This document shows, one piece after another, positions 21,401 through 28,593 of a stretch of DNA of 64,000 nt. The notes beneath the pieces are model-generated. The model made no database searches. It saw nothing but the letters and a program-made list of their open reading frames with translations, and was not told the DNA's origin. The DNA is from Agrococcus jejuensis (GTDB lineage Bacteria > Actinomycetota > Actinomycetes > Actinomycetales > Microbacteriaceae). A program made the position numbers and the translations under genes. The stretch's first letter is position 1. Every line of letters begins with the position of its first letter. The stretch is from NCBI RefSeq assembly GCF_007679035.1, contig NZ_VEFR01000001.1, positions 1,321,925 through 1,385,924 of the forward strand, read 5' to 3'.

Positions 21401-24207
21401 GCGCCGACGCGCAGGGCGCGATCCAGGCCCGCGTCGAGGACGGCGAGGTGCTCGTGACGGCGGGTGCCGAGGAGGGGGAGTTCGGCGTCGTCGTGACGAT
21501 CGAGTCGTCGCGCGGCGCGCAGGCCGTCGGCTGGCTGCGCGTCGTCGTGGACCCCGAGGCCGAGCCGCCCGCGCCTCGTGCGCAGGACGTGCGCGTGCCC
21601 GTGACGTCGATCCTCGATCGCGAGGAGATCGCGATCGACCCCATGGACGCCGTCACGGTCGCCGACGGCGCCATCGACGAGCTCGAGATCACGCTGCCGC
21701 TCGACGTGGCGGGCACGACGCTCGCCGCCGACGGCAGCATCCGCATCGACGTCGGACCGCGGACCCGCGTGGTGCCGTACACCGTGACGCGCGCCGACAC
21801 GGGAGCGTCGGCCTCGGCGCTCGTCGTCGTGCCCGGCACGGAGGATGCGCTCCCGCAGCTGCGGCCCGACGCGCCACCGATCGTCGTGGCATCCGGCGAG
21901 ACGATCGAGATCGACATCGACGACTACGTCGTGGCGGTCGACGGCGACCCCGTCATGCTCACCGACGCGTCGAACGTGCGCGCCGAGCACTCCGACGACG
22001 GCCAGCCCGTCGTCGACTCGCAGACGCTGCGGTTCACGTCGGCGCCCGGCTTCTTCGGCTTCGCGAGCATCGCCTTCGAGGTGACCGACGGCGACTCGCC
22101 GAACGACCCCGAGGGACGCGTGGCGCCCATCGTGCTGCCCATCACGGTCGAGCCGGGGGAGGGGCTGCCCGGTCGCGTGCTCGGCACGACGCTGCAGCTC
22201 GAGCAGAGCGGGTCACGACAGCTCGACCTCACGCGCATCACGACGGCACCCGATCCGACGGCCGTCGCCGAGTTCACGTGGTCGCTCGGTCCCGTGCCCG
22301 AGGGGTTCACGGCATCCGTCGTCGGCTCCGTGCTCACGGTCGAGGCGACGGGCGCCGCCATCGGCGCCGTCGGCGACCTCGAGGTGGCGGTGTCCGGGCC
22401 GAACGGCGAGGGGGTGCCCGGCGTGCTGCGACTCGTGACCATCTCGTCGACGAGGCCGCTCGCCCAGCCGCAGCCCGATCGCCTCGAGGTGATTCGCGGC
22501 GGGGCCGCGAGCATCGACGTGCTCGCGAACGACGAGGCGACGAACCCGTTCCCCGAGACGCCGCTCGTGCTCTCCGCCATCGACCAGTCGGGCGTGCCGC
22601 TCGGGGTGTCGCTGCAGCGTGACCCCGGTACCAGCACCGTCACCGTCCAGGCGTCGGACCTCGCGCAGGTCGGCACGACGACCGTGCGATACCAGGTGCT
22701 CGACGAGACCGGCGATCCGCGCCGCGCGGTCTGGAGCACCCTCACGATCGTGGTGCACGACGTGCCCGATCGGCCGGCGCCGCCGCAGCAGGCGACGGAC
22801 GTGCACGTCGACGGCGGCCTCGTCGTGCGCATCACGCCGCCCGGCGACGGGAACAGCCCCATCACGGGCTACACGCTGCTCGGTCCCGGCGGCTACCGGC
22901 ACGACTGCGGCCCGGCGACGACGTGCACGCTGGACGACCTGCCGGTCGGCGTCGACGTGCGCCTGCAGGTCGTCGCCCGCAACGCCGTGGGCACGAGCGA
23001 GCCGTCGTCGCCGTCGGAGCCCATGCATGCCGACCGCCTCCCCGCGCCCGTGACGGGCGTGTCGGCATCGCCCACCACGACGGCGGGCACGTCGATCGTG
23101 CGCTGGCAGGCTGGGACGGTGCCCGCGGGCGCGACGGGGATCACGGGCTACCTCGTGCGCGTGCAGGGCCCGGGCGTCGACGTCGTGCAGCGGCTCGACG
23201 CGAACGCCCGCGAGTCGACGGTGTCGGGCCTGCAGCCCGGACAGGCGTACCGCGTCGACGTGGCGGCGACGAACGACGCCGGCGTCGCCGACGCCGCCTG
23301 GCGCTACTCGACGCCGCTCGACTTCACCGCCGTCGGCCCGCCCGGCCAGACGACGGTGCTGCTCACGGGCTACGACGAGGCGAGTCGAACCGCTTCCGTC
23401 GTCTGGACAGCGCCGGCGTCAGGCGGCGCAGAGCTTCGCTACCGACTCGACGTCATCCAGGCGGGGGCGCCAGCCCCGACATGTTCGTCCAACGCCAACG
23501 GCACGCCCGCGGGACAGGCGACGACGTCCGGCTCGAAGGTGATGCCGTCGGGCGGGCGGGGTCAGGTCGTCGTGATCGCCGACAACGGCTACTTCTGCAG
23601 CGTCTCCCTGAGTGCGCCGGTTCTTCCCGAGGCACCTGCGGCTTCGGATGTCCAAGTCACGTTGGACGATGGCACTGAGGCCGCCCCTCGAGATGCGCGC
23701 GACATGCTTGTGACGCGCGTCACCCCGGACTCGGGGACCTCCATGGAGGTCAGGGTGCAGGGTCCCGGTGTCGGAGGTGCTTGGACGCCTGTGACGGTCG
23801 GTGATCGGCTGGTCCCCGCCGGACTCCAGTACGGACGGGACTACGTCGTCGACATCCGGCAATGCTCGCCCGGCCAGACGCTTGTGGCGTGCAGTCAGCC
23901 CCAGCGAGTCGGCACATTCACGCCCATCACCTTCGCGGCGGTGTTCACCATGCCTCTCGAGTGCCGCTGGAGCGAGCCGTTGAGAGCGCAGCCGCCCCAG
24001 AACGCCAATGCAACGAACCGCCTCGTCGCCATCTTCACCATGTCCGACGGCTCGACTCGCGAGGTCACGGCCGGGACCGGACAGGAGATCGTCGTGCCAG
24101 CCCAGGCGACCTCGGTGCAGCTCGTCGGCGAGGTAACGTCGGGTCTCGTGGATTCGATCCGCGGCAGGAACCTGCAACCATCGCCAGCCGCCGGCTGCGG
24201 CATCTAG
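18475..24207 (+). CDS. Giant membrane-anchored Ig-like/fibronectin type III surface protein
   Basis: This 1,910-aa protein has an N-terminal signal/anchor helix (about 7-25) and a region of short beta repeats resembling a propeller (about 35-360). A long series of cadherin/Ig-like domains follows, marked by VLxND-type acidic loops near residues 397, 766, 960 and 1349. Two or three FN3 domains start near 1431, 1521 and 1613. The last ~275 residues hold six cysteines and are written in visibly different codons (ACA, TCA, CTT, TGT, CAA, AGA and others). No LPXTG sorting signal is present, so anchoring must be by the N-terminal helix. In the bifidobacterial PFNA cluster the equivalent FN3 protein is proposed to mediate host or cell contact. 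The function here is unknown. Confidence 0.88.
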   Translation: MSRGTRIGGIALGGALAIAVVTAATLWQGNAALDPELDASSVWVANASADLVGVVNTQTDQLESIVAPGGAASEVVQGSAGVLVVDRAASVVRAIDPSTLERGPAVLVPAGSDVQLAGSAVSIVSPSSGDVWVTDVDAVRGGEELGEPVVQLGRGAVAALTSTVLFAASPGLGRVLEIDVATGETTASSEAPMSPDQPSLQLTAVGSRWVLLDTTSNVLSSSGWQTRLESEVAALQLPGPASGRVLVATEQGIESRELGVETVESLVSGVSGTPTRPLVRDGCAFGAWSSGMAWRGCGADDVALDLQGVASGAQLQLAARGDAVVLADASSGDAWTITRDGALVDDWSLPTPPEVAPGGEEPEDPGAGADEPEQLPPTATDDELGARPGRVVLLPVLENDVDPNGDTLTVVDVQGDPAASIAPDGRSIRLALPADATGEIVLTYRISDGAGGEDVATATVAVRSPEEDGPPAPQRAVQVEIAPGETVVANAFDHWIDPDGDALVLVDASSDAGDLVRFRADGRIEITDGGAGTVRDLAIAVSDGTTTVRGTIGLVPVETPPLVAGTVTATTRVGQTTTLEPLLSARGGASLALHNVNGPAGVVVASYVDDTIGVTPDAVGTTTFTYVVSDGAETATGQVRVQALPAVDASTPPQPTQHAVGVLAGGVIEVPVADLDVDPAGGVLVVTGARTDSDAVRVDVVDQDRVRIELAGPLADGATVRYGISNGVSSAEGTIEIVERDAAMQAPIARDDAVRVRPGGAVDVPVLANDEHPDGAELALVPSLLEPAAAGLAFVDGDRLRYVAPDEPGEVSVTYEIRGPDGQSAFATVRIVVADSDAATNVAPSPPTVDARVVAGETVDIPIDLTTADPNGDGVSLVGLATPASLGSVTIVDGGTLRYEAGGYSAGTETLAYVVADDLGAQAQGTVRIGVAAPDGAVAPPIAEPDVVAMQPDTTQTVDVLANDLDPAGLALDVVGADAQGAIQARVEDGEVLVTAGAEEGEFGVVVTIESSRGAQAVGWLRVVVDPEAEPPAPRAQDVRVPVTSILDREEIAIDPMDAVTVADGAIDELEITLPLDVAGTTLAADGSIRIDVGPRTRVVPYTVTRADTGASASALVVVPGTEDALPQLRPDAPPIVVASGETIEIDIDDYVVAVDGDPVMLTDASNVRAEHSDDGQPVVDSQTLRFTSAPGFFGFASIAFEVTDGDSPNDPEGRVAPIVLPITVEPGEGLPGRVLGTTLQLEQSGSRQLDLTRITTAPDPTAVAEFTWSLGPVPEGFTASVVGSVLTVEATGAAIGAVGDLEVAVSGPNGEGVPGVLRLVTISSTRPLAQPQPDRLEVIRGGAASIDVLANDEATNPFPETPLVLSAIDQSGVPLGVSLQRDPGTSTVTVQASDLAQVGTTTVRYQVLDETGDPRRAVWSTLTIVVHDVPDRPAPPQQATDVHVDGGLVVRITPPGDGNSPITGYTLLGPGGYRHDCGPATTCTLDDLPVGVDVRLQVVARNAVGTSEPSSPSEPMHADRLPAPVTGVSASPTTTAGTSIVRWQAGTVPAGATGITGYLVRVQGPGVDVVQRLDANARESTVSGLQPGQAYRVDVAATNDAGVADAAWRYSTPLDFTAVGPPGQTTVLLTGYDEASRTASVVWTAPASGGAELRYRLDVIQAGAPAPTCSSNANGTPAGQATTSGSKVMPSGGRGQVVVIADNGYFCSVSLSAPVLPEAPAASDVQVTLDDGTEAAPRDARDMLVTRVTPDSGTSMEVRVQGPGVGGAWTPVTVGDRLVPAGLQYGRDYVVDIRQCSPGQTLVACSQPQRVGTFTPITFAAVFTMPLECRWSEPLRAQPPQNANATNRLVAIFTMSDGSTREVTAGTGQEIVVPAQATSVQLVGEVTSGLVDSIRGRNLQPSPAAGCGI

Positions 24208-24215
24208 GAGCACCG

Positions 24216-25178
24216 ATGACCGACGACGTGACCGCCATCCGCGAGCTCGGCGACCGCATGGCCGAGGCCATCGAGCCCGTGCTCGTCGGCAAGAGCCACG
24301 TCGTGCGGCTCGCGCTCGCCGCGATGCTCTCGGGCGGCCACCTGCTCGTCGAGGACAATCCCGGCACGGGCAAGACGTCGCTCGCCCGTGCGCTCGCCGC
24401 GTGCATCGACGGGTCGGCGTCGCGCATCCAGTTCACGCCGGACCTGCTGCCCGGCGACATCACGGGCGTCAGCATCTGGGATCAGTCGACCGGTCGCTTC
24501 ACGTTCCACGACGGCCCGGTCTTCGCGAACATCGTGCTCGCCGACGAGATCAACCGTGCGAGCCCGAAGACGCAGTCGGCGATGCTCGAGGTGATGCAGG
24601 AGGGTCGCGTCACGATCGACGGCAAGCCCAACGCCGTGCCGACGCCGTTCATGGTCGTCGCGACGCAGAACCCCATCGAGCAGTCGGGCACGTACCGCCT
24701 GCCCGAGGCGCAGCTCGACCGCTTCGCGCTGCGCACCTCGATCGGCTACCCCGACCACGCGTCGACGTTGCGCATCCTCGAGGGCTCGGCCGATCCCGTC
24801 GACCCCGGCACGCTCGCGCCGGTCGTCGACACGGCGCGGCTCCTCGAGCTCATCCGCGTCGTCTCGACGGTGCACGTCGACGCCGCGGTCGCCGACTACG
24901 TCGCGCGCATCGTGGATGCGACCCGCCAGTCGGGCGAGGTGCGACTCGGCGTCAGCGTGCGCGGCGCCCTGTCGCTCGTGCGCACGGCCCGCGCGTACGC
25001 GGCGCTCGACGGCCGCGACTACGTCACGCCCGACGACGTCAAGGCGCTCGTGATCCCCGTGCTCGCGCACCGCATCGTGCTCGAGCCCGAGGCCGAGCTC
25101 GACGGCATCACGCAGGAGACGATCCTGCAGCAGCTCATGCTCTCGACGCCGCCGCCGCGAGGACGCGACCGCTCGTGA
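24216..25178 (+). CDS. MoxR-family AAA+ ATPase (cluster 1)
   Basis: This 320-aa MoxR-type chaperone ATPase has Walker A DNPGTGKT (47-54), Walker B in the IVLADEINR strand, and the family's sensor and Arg-finger region around ATQNPIEQSGTY and LPEAQLDRF. MoxR proteins usually act with DUF58 or VWA proteins to insert cofactors or fold partner complexes. The ATG at 24216 follows a TAGGAG site that begins within the stop codon of the surface protein gene. It overlaps the DUF58 gene by 4 nt. A second MoxR at 41407 belongs to a different subfamily by its P-loop (GLAKT). Confidence 0.94.
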   Translation: MTDDVTAIRELGDRMAEAIEPVLVGKSHVVRLALAAMLSGGHLLVEDNPGTGKTSLARALAACIDGSASRIQFTPDLLPGDITGVSIWDQSTGRFTFHDGPVFANIVLADEINRASPKTQSAMLEVMQEGRVTIDGKPNAVPTPFMVVATQNPIEQSGTYRLPEAQLDRFALRTSIGYPDHASTLRILEGSADPVDPGTLAPVVDTARLLELIRVVSTVHVDAAVADYVARIVDATRQSGEVRLGVSVRGALSLVRTARAYAALDGRDYVTPDDVKALVIPVLAHRIVLEPEAELDGITQETILQQLMLSTPPPRGRDRS

Positions 25179-26356
25179 TCGAGCGGCTGCGGCGCAGGGC
25201 CGCGATCGTCACCGGCTGGGGGTGGACGCTCGTGGGCGTCGCGATCGTCGGCGGCCCCCTCGGCGTCGCGCTGGGCTGGATCGAGCTCGTCGTCGCGGCC
25301 TCCGCGGCGGCGCTGCTCGTGCTCGCTGCGCTGCCGTGGGTCGTCGGCCAGCGCGACGTCGACGTGCAGCTGGCGCTCTCCGCGGAGCGCGTGCCCGTCG
25401 GACAGCCCGCCCACGCGACGCTCGTCGTGCGTCGACCGGGCCGCATCTTCGCGCCGCGCGCGATCGACGTGCTCGTGGGCGACGTGACGTACCGCATCGA
25501 CCTGCCGAGGCTCGACGCCGGCGACGAGTCGTCGCAGCGCCTCGTGCTCGACACCCGCAGGCGCGGCCGCGTCGTCGTGGGCCCCGCGACGGTGCTGCGC
25601 ACCGATCCCTTCGGCATCCTCGAGCGCACCCATGTGCTCACGGTCGCGTCGGAGCTCGTCGTGCATCCGCGCATCGCCCGCATCCCCGCGGTCGCCGCCG
25701 GCCTCGTGCGGGACCTCGAGGGCGAGGCGGCGGCCGAGCTGACGGCCGACGACGTCGCCTTCCACAGCCTGCGCGACTACCACCCGGGCGACGAGCCGCG
25801 CCACGTGCACTGGCGCTCGACCGCCCGCACGGGGCAGCTGCTCGTGCGGCAGTTCGAGCCGTCGAAGCGCAGCGACACCCTCGTGTGCGTGTCGACGGCG
25901 GCCGAGGACTACGGCGCCGACGACTTCGAGCTCGCGCTCGAGATCGTCGCGACGATCGCGACCGGCGCGATCGCCGAGCGCCGACGCGTGCGCGTCGTCG
26001 AGAGTCCCGCGACCGGGCGGCTCGACCCGGCACCCATCGACGCCCGCACGCGCGACCGGCTGCTCGACGGCCTCACGGACCTCGCGACCGACCGCAGGCT
26101 CGGCATCGTCGACGTCGTGCGGTCGATCGCGCTCTCGCCGCAGGCGTCCGTCGCGTGGATCGTCGTCGGCAGCACGGCGGCGCCGCGCAGGCTGCGCGAG
26201 GCCGCCGGCCTGCTGCCGCCCGACGTCGCCCCGATCGTGCTGCGGGCCGACGCGCTCGCACCGCCGTCGGTCGGCAGGCTCGCGCGCGTGCCGGTGCTGA
26301 CGGTCGGCCTGCTCGAGGACCTCGCTCGCGGCCTGCGCTCGGAGGCCCTCGCATGA
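25175..26356 (+). CDS. DUF58 membrane protein (cluster 1)
   Basis: This 393-aa protein begins with two membrane helices (about 8-52). A beta-rich domain follows, and then the DUF58 core FHSLRDYHPGDEPRHVHW and STARTGQLLVRQFE. The C-terminal half is a degenerate VWA-like domain without a clear MIDAS. DUF58 proteins are near-constant partners of MoxR ATPases, here encoded directly upstream with a 4-nt overlap. GTG start at 25175. In this cluster it probably links the MoxR ATPase to the membrane complex that includes the transglutaminase-like protein (inference). Confidence 0.9.
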   Translation: MIERLRRRAAIVTGWGWTLVGVAIVGGPLGVALGWIELVVAASAAALLVLAALPWVVGQRDVDVQLALSAERVPVGQPAHATLVVRRPGRIFAPRAIDVLVGDVTYRIDLPRLDAGDESSQRLVLDTRRRGRVVVGPATVLRTDPFGILERTHVLTVASELVVHPRIARIPAVAAGLVRDLEGEAAAELTADDVAFHSLRDYHPGDEPRHVHWRSTARTGQLLVRQFEPSKRSDTLVCVSTAAEDYGADDFELALEIVATIATGAIAERRRVRVVESPATGRLDPAPIDARTRDRLLDGLTDLATDRRLGIVDVVRSIALSPQASVAWIVVGSTAAPRRLREAAGLLPPDVAPIVLRADALAPPSVGRLARVPVLTVGLLEDLARGLRSEALA

Positions 26357-26369
26357 GCGAGGTGCTCGC

Positions 26370-28514
26370 ATGACGCAGTGGCGCCTCGCGGCGCTCACGA
26401 CGAGCGTGCTCGCGATCCTCGCCGCCTGCCTGCCGATGGGCGCGCTGTTCGGCTCGACGCGCATCGTGCCCGTCGTCGCGACGGCGCTGCTCGTCGGCAC
26501 CGGCATCGGCCTGCTCGGCTGGTGGCGGCGCTGGCCGGCGCTGTGGCTCATCCTCGTCGGCGTCGCCGCGTTCCTCGTCGTCGCGCCACCGCTCGCGGCG
26601 CCCGAGGCGCTCGCCGGCATCCTGCCGACGTTCGACGCGTACGGGATCGTCGTGCCCGCCGTCTGGCAGTCGTGGCGCGACATCCTCACGATCGCCCCGC
26701 CGGTCGGCGTCGGCGGCGGCGTGCTCGTGGCGCCGCTCGTGCTCGTGCTCGTCGGCTCGGCGATCTCGTCGTCGATCGTGCTGCGGCTGCATCGTGCCGA
26801 GCTCGCGGGGCTCGTGCCCGTCGCGATCGCCGCCTGGACCATCCTCTTCGGCACCGCCGATCCGTGGTCGCCCGTGCTGCACGCGGTGCTCGTCATGTCG
26901 CTCGTCGTCGTGCTCGTGTCGATCGTGCGCCAGGCGCGGCGTCGCCGGGCTGCGCCGCGCACGCTCTCGACCCTGTGGCGCCGCTCGATCGCCTCCCTCA
27001 CGGTCGCGGCCGCCGCGATCGGCTGCGGCATCGTCGGCGGTGCCGCGATGGTCGGCGACCGCGTCGTGCTGCGCACGGATCCCGTCGTGCTCGACACGAG
27101 CGACCTCGACAGCCCGCTCTCGGCGTTCCGCGCATCCCACGACCCCGACCGACGGGACGACACGGTGCTCGTGGCGACGGGGATGCGGCAGGGCGATCGC
27201 CTGACCGTCGCGGTGCTCGACGCCTACGACGGCGTCGTCGCAGGCGTCGGCGACGCGGCGTTCGTGCGCATGCCGGCCGTGCCGCCCACGGGCGACGACG
27301 TGCTGGGCGTCGCGGTGCAGGACCTCGAGGGTCCATGGCTCCCGCACGTCGGCGACCCCGCGTCCGTGGGCTTCGTGGGCGCGCGCGCCGCGGTGCTGCA
27401 GGCGTCGCTGCATGCCGACGCCGACACGGGCGACCTGCTCGCGACCGCGGGGATCGAGGCGGGCGATGCGTACGAGGTCTCGTTCGCGCGCGCGGCGACC
27501 GTCGACGACCTCGCCACCCTGAGCCCCGCGGGCGCGCCCCGCCTCGACGTCGTGCCGCCCACCGACGCCGTCGCATGGCTCTCGGGCTGGACCGAGGATG
27601 CGACGACGCCCGGCGAGCGGCTCGCGGCGCTCGTCGCGGGGCTCGCCGCCGACGGGTACCTGTCGCACGGCGTCGAGGGCGATCCCGCGTCGCGGGCCGG
27701 CCACTCGGTCGCGCGCATCGCCGAGCTGTTCGACGGCGTCATGGTGGGCGACGGCGAGCAGTACGCCGTCGCGGCCGCGCTCCTCGCCGAGCAGCTGGGG
27801 TTCCCGGCGCGCATCGTCGTGGGCTACGTGCCGCAGACGATCGTCGACGGCGAGCCGACGACGGTCGTCGCCGGCGACCTCGACGCGTGGGTCGAGGTCT
27901 CGACGCAGGAGGACGGCTGGGTCGCGATCGGCGTGACGCCGCAGTCGCGCCCCATCCCCGAGGAGGAGTCGACCGCGCCGCAGCCGTCGACGCAGCCGCA
28001 GCCGCCCGCCGCACCCGTGCTGCCCGAGGGCGGGGTCGACCGCGGCGAGCAGCCGGCGGATCCCGTGCAGCCGCCGTCGCAGGCGGTCGAGGACGGCTTG
28101 CTGCGCACCGTGCTCGGCATCGTCGCGGCGACGCTCGGCGGCATGCTGCTCGTGGCCTCGCCCGTGCTCGTCGTCCTCGGCGCGAAGCTCTTGCGTCGCC
28201 GACGACGACGGCTCGCGTCGTCGCGCGCCGACCGGGTCGAGGGCGCGTGGAAGGAGTTCGTCGACGCCACGGTCGATCGCGGCCGCGATCGGCGACCGGG
28301 CGCGACGCGACTCGAGACGGCCCGCGGCGACCGCGAGGTCGCCTTCGCCGCGGCGATCGACCGCGCGCTCTTCGGCCGCCTCGACCCCGACGACGCCGCT
28401 GCCGACGCCGCGTGGGAGGCCGGCGACGATCTCGTCGACGGCCTCGACCGCGACCGCACGCGGCTCGAACGACTGCGGGCGCGCCTGTCGCTGCGGTCGC
28501 TGCGGGGGCGCTGA
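26370..28514 (+). CDS. Transglutaminase-like membrane protein lacking the catalytic triad
   Basis: This 714-aa protein has a TgpA-like architecture: about seven N-terminal membrane helices (to ~225), a large extracellular region, a transglutaminase-like fold (about 410-530), a Pro/Gln-rich linker, one more membrane helix (about 572-597) and a cytoplasmic tail. The fold is recognisable from EQYAVAAALLAEQLGFPARI followed by VVGY and AWVEV. However, the expected Cys of GDCEQ is G462, the expected His of HAWVEV is D505, and the Asp of the DPTP element is G521. All three catalytic positions are lost, so it is probably a binding or scaffolding pseudoenzyme. It lies 13 nt after DUF58. Confidence 0.88.
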   Translation: MTQWRLAALTTSVLAILAACLPMGALFGSTRIVPVVATALLVGTGIGLLGWWRRWPALWLILVGVAAFLVVAPPLAAPEALAGILPTFDAYGIVVPAVWQSWRDILTIAPPVGVGGGVLVAPLVLVLVGSAISSSIVLRLHRAELAGLVPVAIAAWTILFGTADPWSPVLHAVLVMSLVVVLVSIVRQARRRRAAPRTLSTLWRRSIASLTVAAAAIGCGIVGGAAMVGDRVVLRTDPVVLDTSDLDSPLSAFRASHDPDRRDDTVLVATGMRQGDRLTVAVLDAYDGVVAGVGDAAFVRMPAVPPTGDDVLGVAVQDLEGPWLPHVGDPASVGFVGARAAVLQASLHADADTGDLLATAGIEAGDAYEVSFARAATVDDLATLSPAGAPRLDVVPPTDAVAWLSGWTEDATTPGERLAALVAGLAADGYLSHGVEGDPASRAGHSVARIAELFDGVMVGDGEQYAVAAALLAEQLGFPARIVVGYVPQTIVDGEPTTVVAGDLDAWVEVSTQEDGWVAIGVTPQSRPIPEEESTAPQPSTQPQPPAAPVLPEGGVDRGEQPADPVQPPSQAVEDGLLRTVLGIVAATLGGMLLVASPVLVVLGAKLLRRRRRRLASSRADRVEGAWKEFVDATVDRGRDRRPGATRLETARGDREVAFAAAIDRALFGRLDPDDAAADAAWEAGDDLVDGLDRDRTRLERLRARLSLRSLRGR

Positions 28515-28534
28515 GGCTCCACAGGCGCTCGTCG

Positions 28535-28593
28535 TCCACAGGGCGTCGCGGCGATGCTCCGAGTGCGCGGTGGTGCCCGGCATCGTGCCTGCG
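28535..28593 (+). promoter_or_regulatory. Shared upstream element and -10 of the FtsK/EccC-like gene
   Basis: TCCACAGG (28535-28542) is followed, 45 nt from its CCACAGG start, by CATCGT (28581-28586), which ends 6 nt before GTG 28593. The same geometry precedes the DUF4192 gene. A further CTCCACAGG lies at 28517-28525. GTCCACA with its flank matches an actinobacterial DnaA box (TTGTCCACA) at 8 of 9 positions. Confidence 0.4.

Noticed and set aside
28517..28542. DnaA-box-like TCCACA motifs as part of a replication origin.
   Set aside because: Only two or three weak boxes occur, the region is GC-rich without an AT-rich unwinding zone, and dnaA/dnaN are not nearby. A promoter role is more likely.
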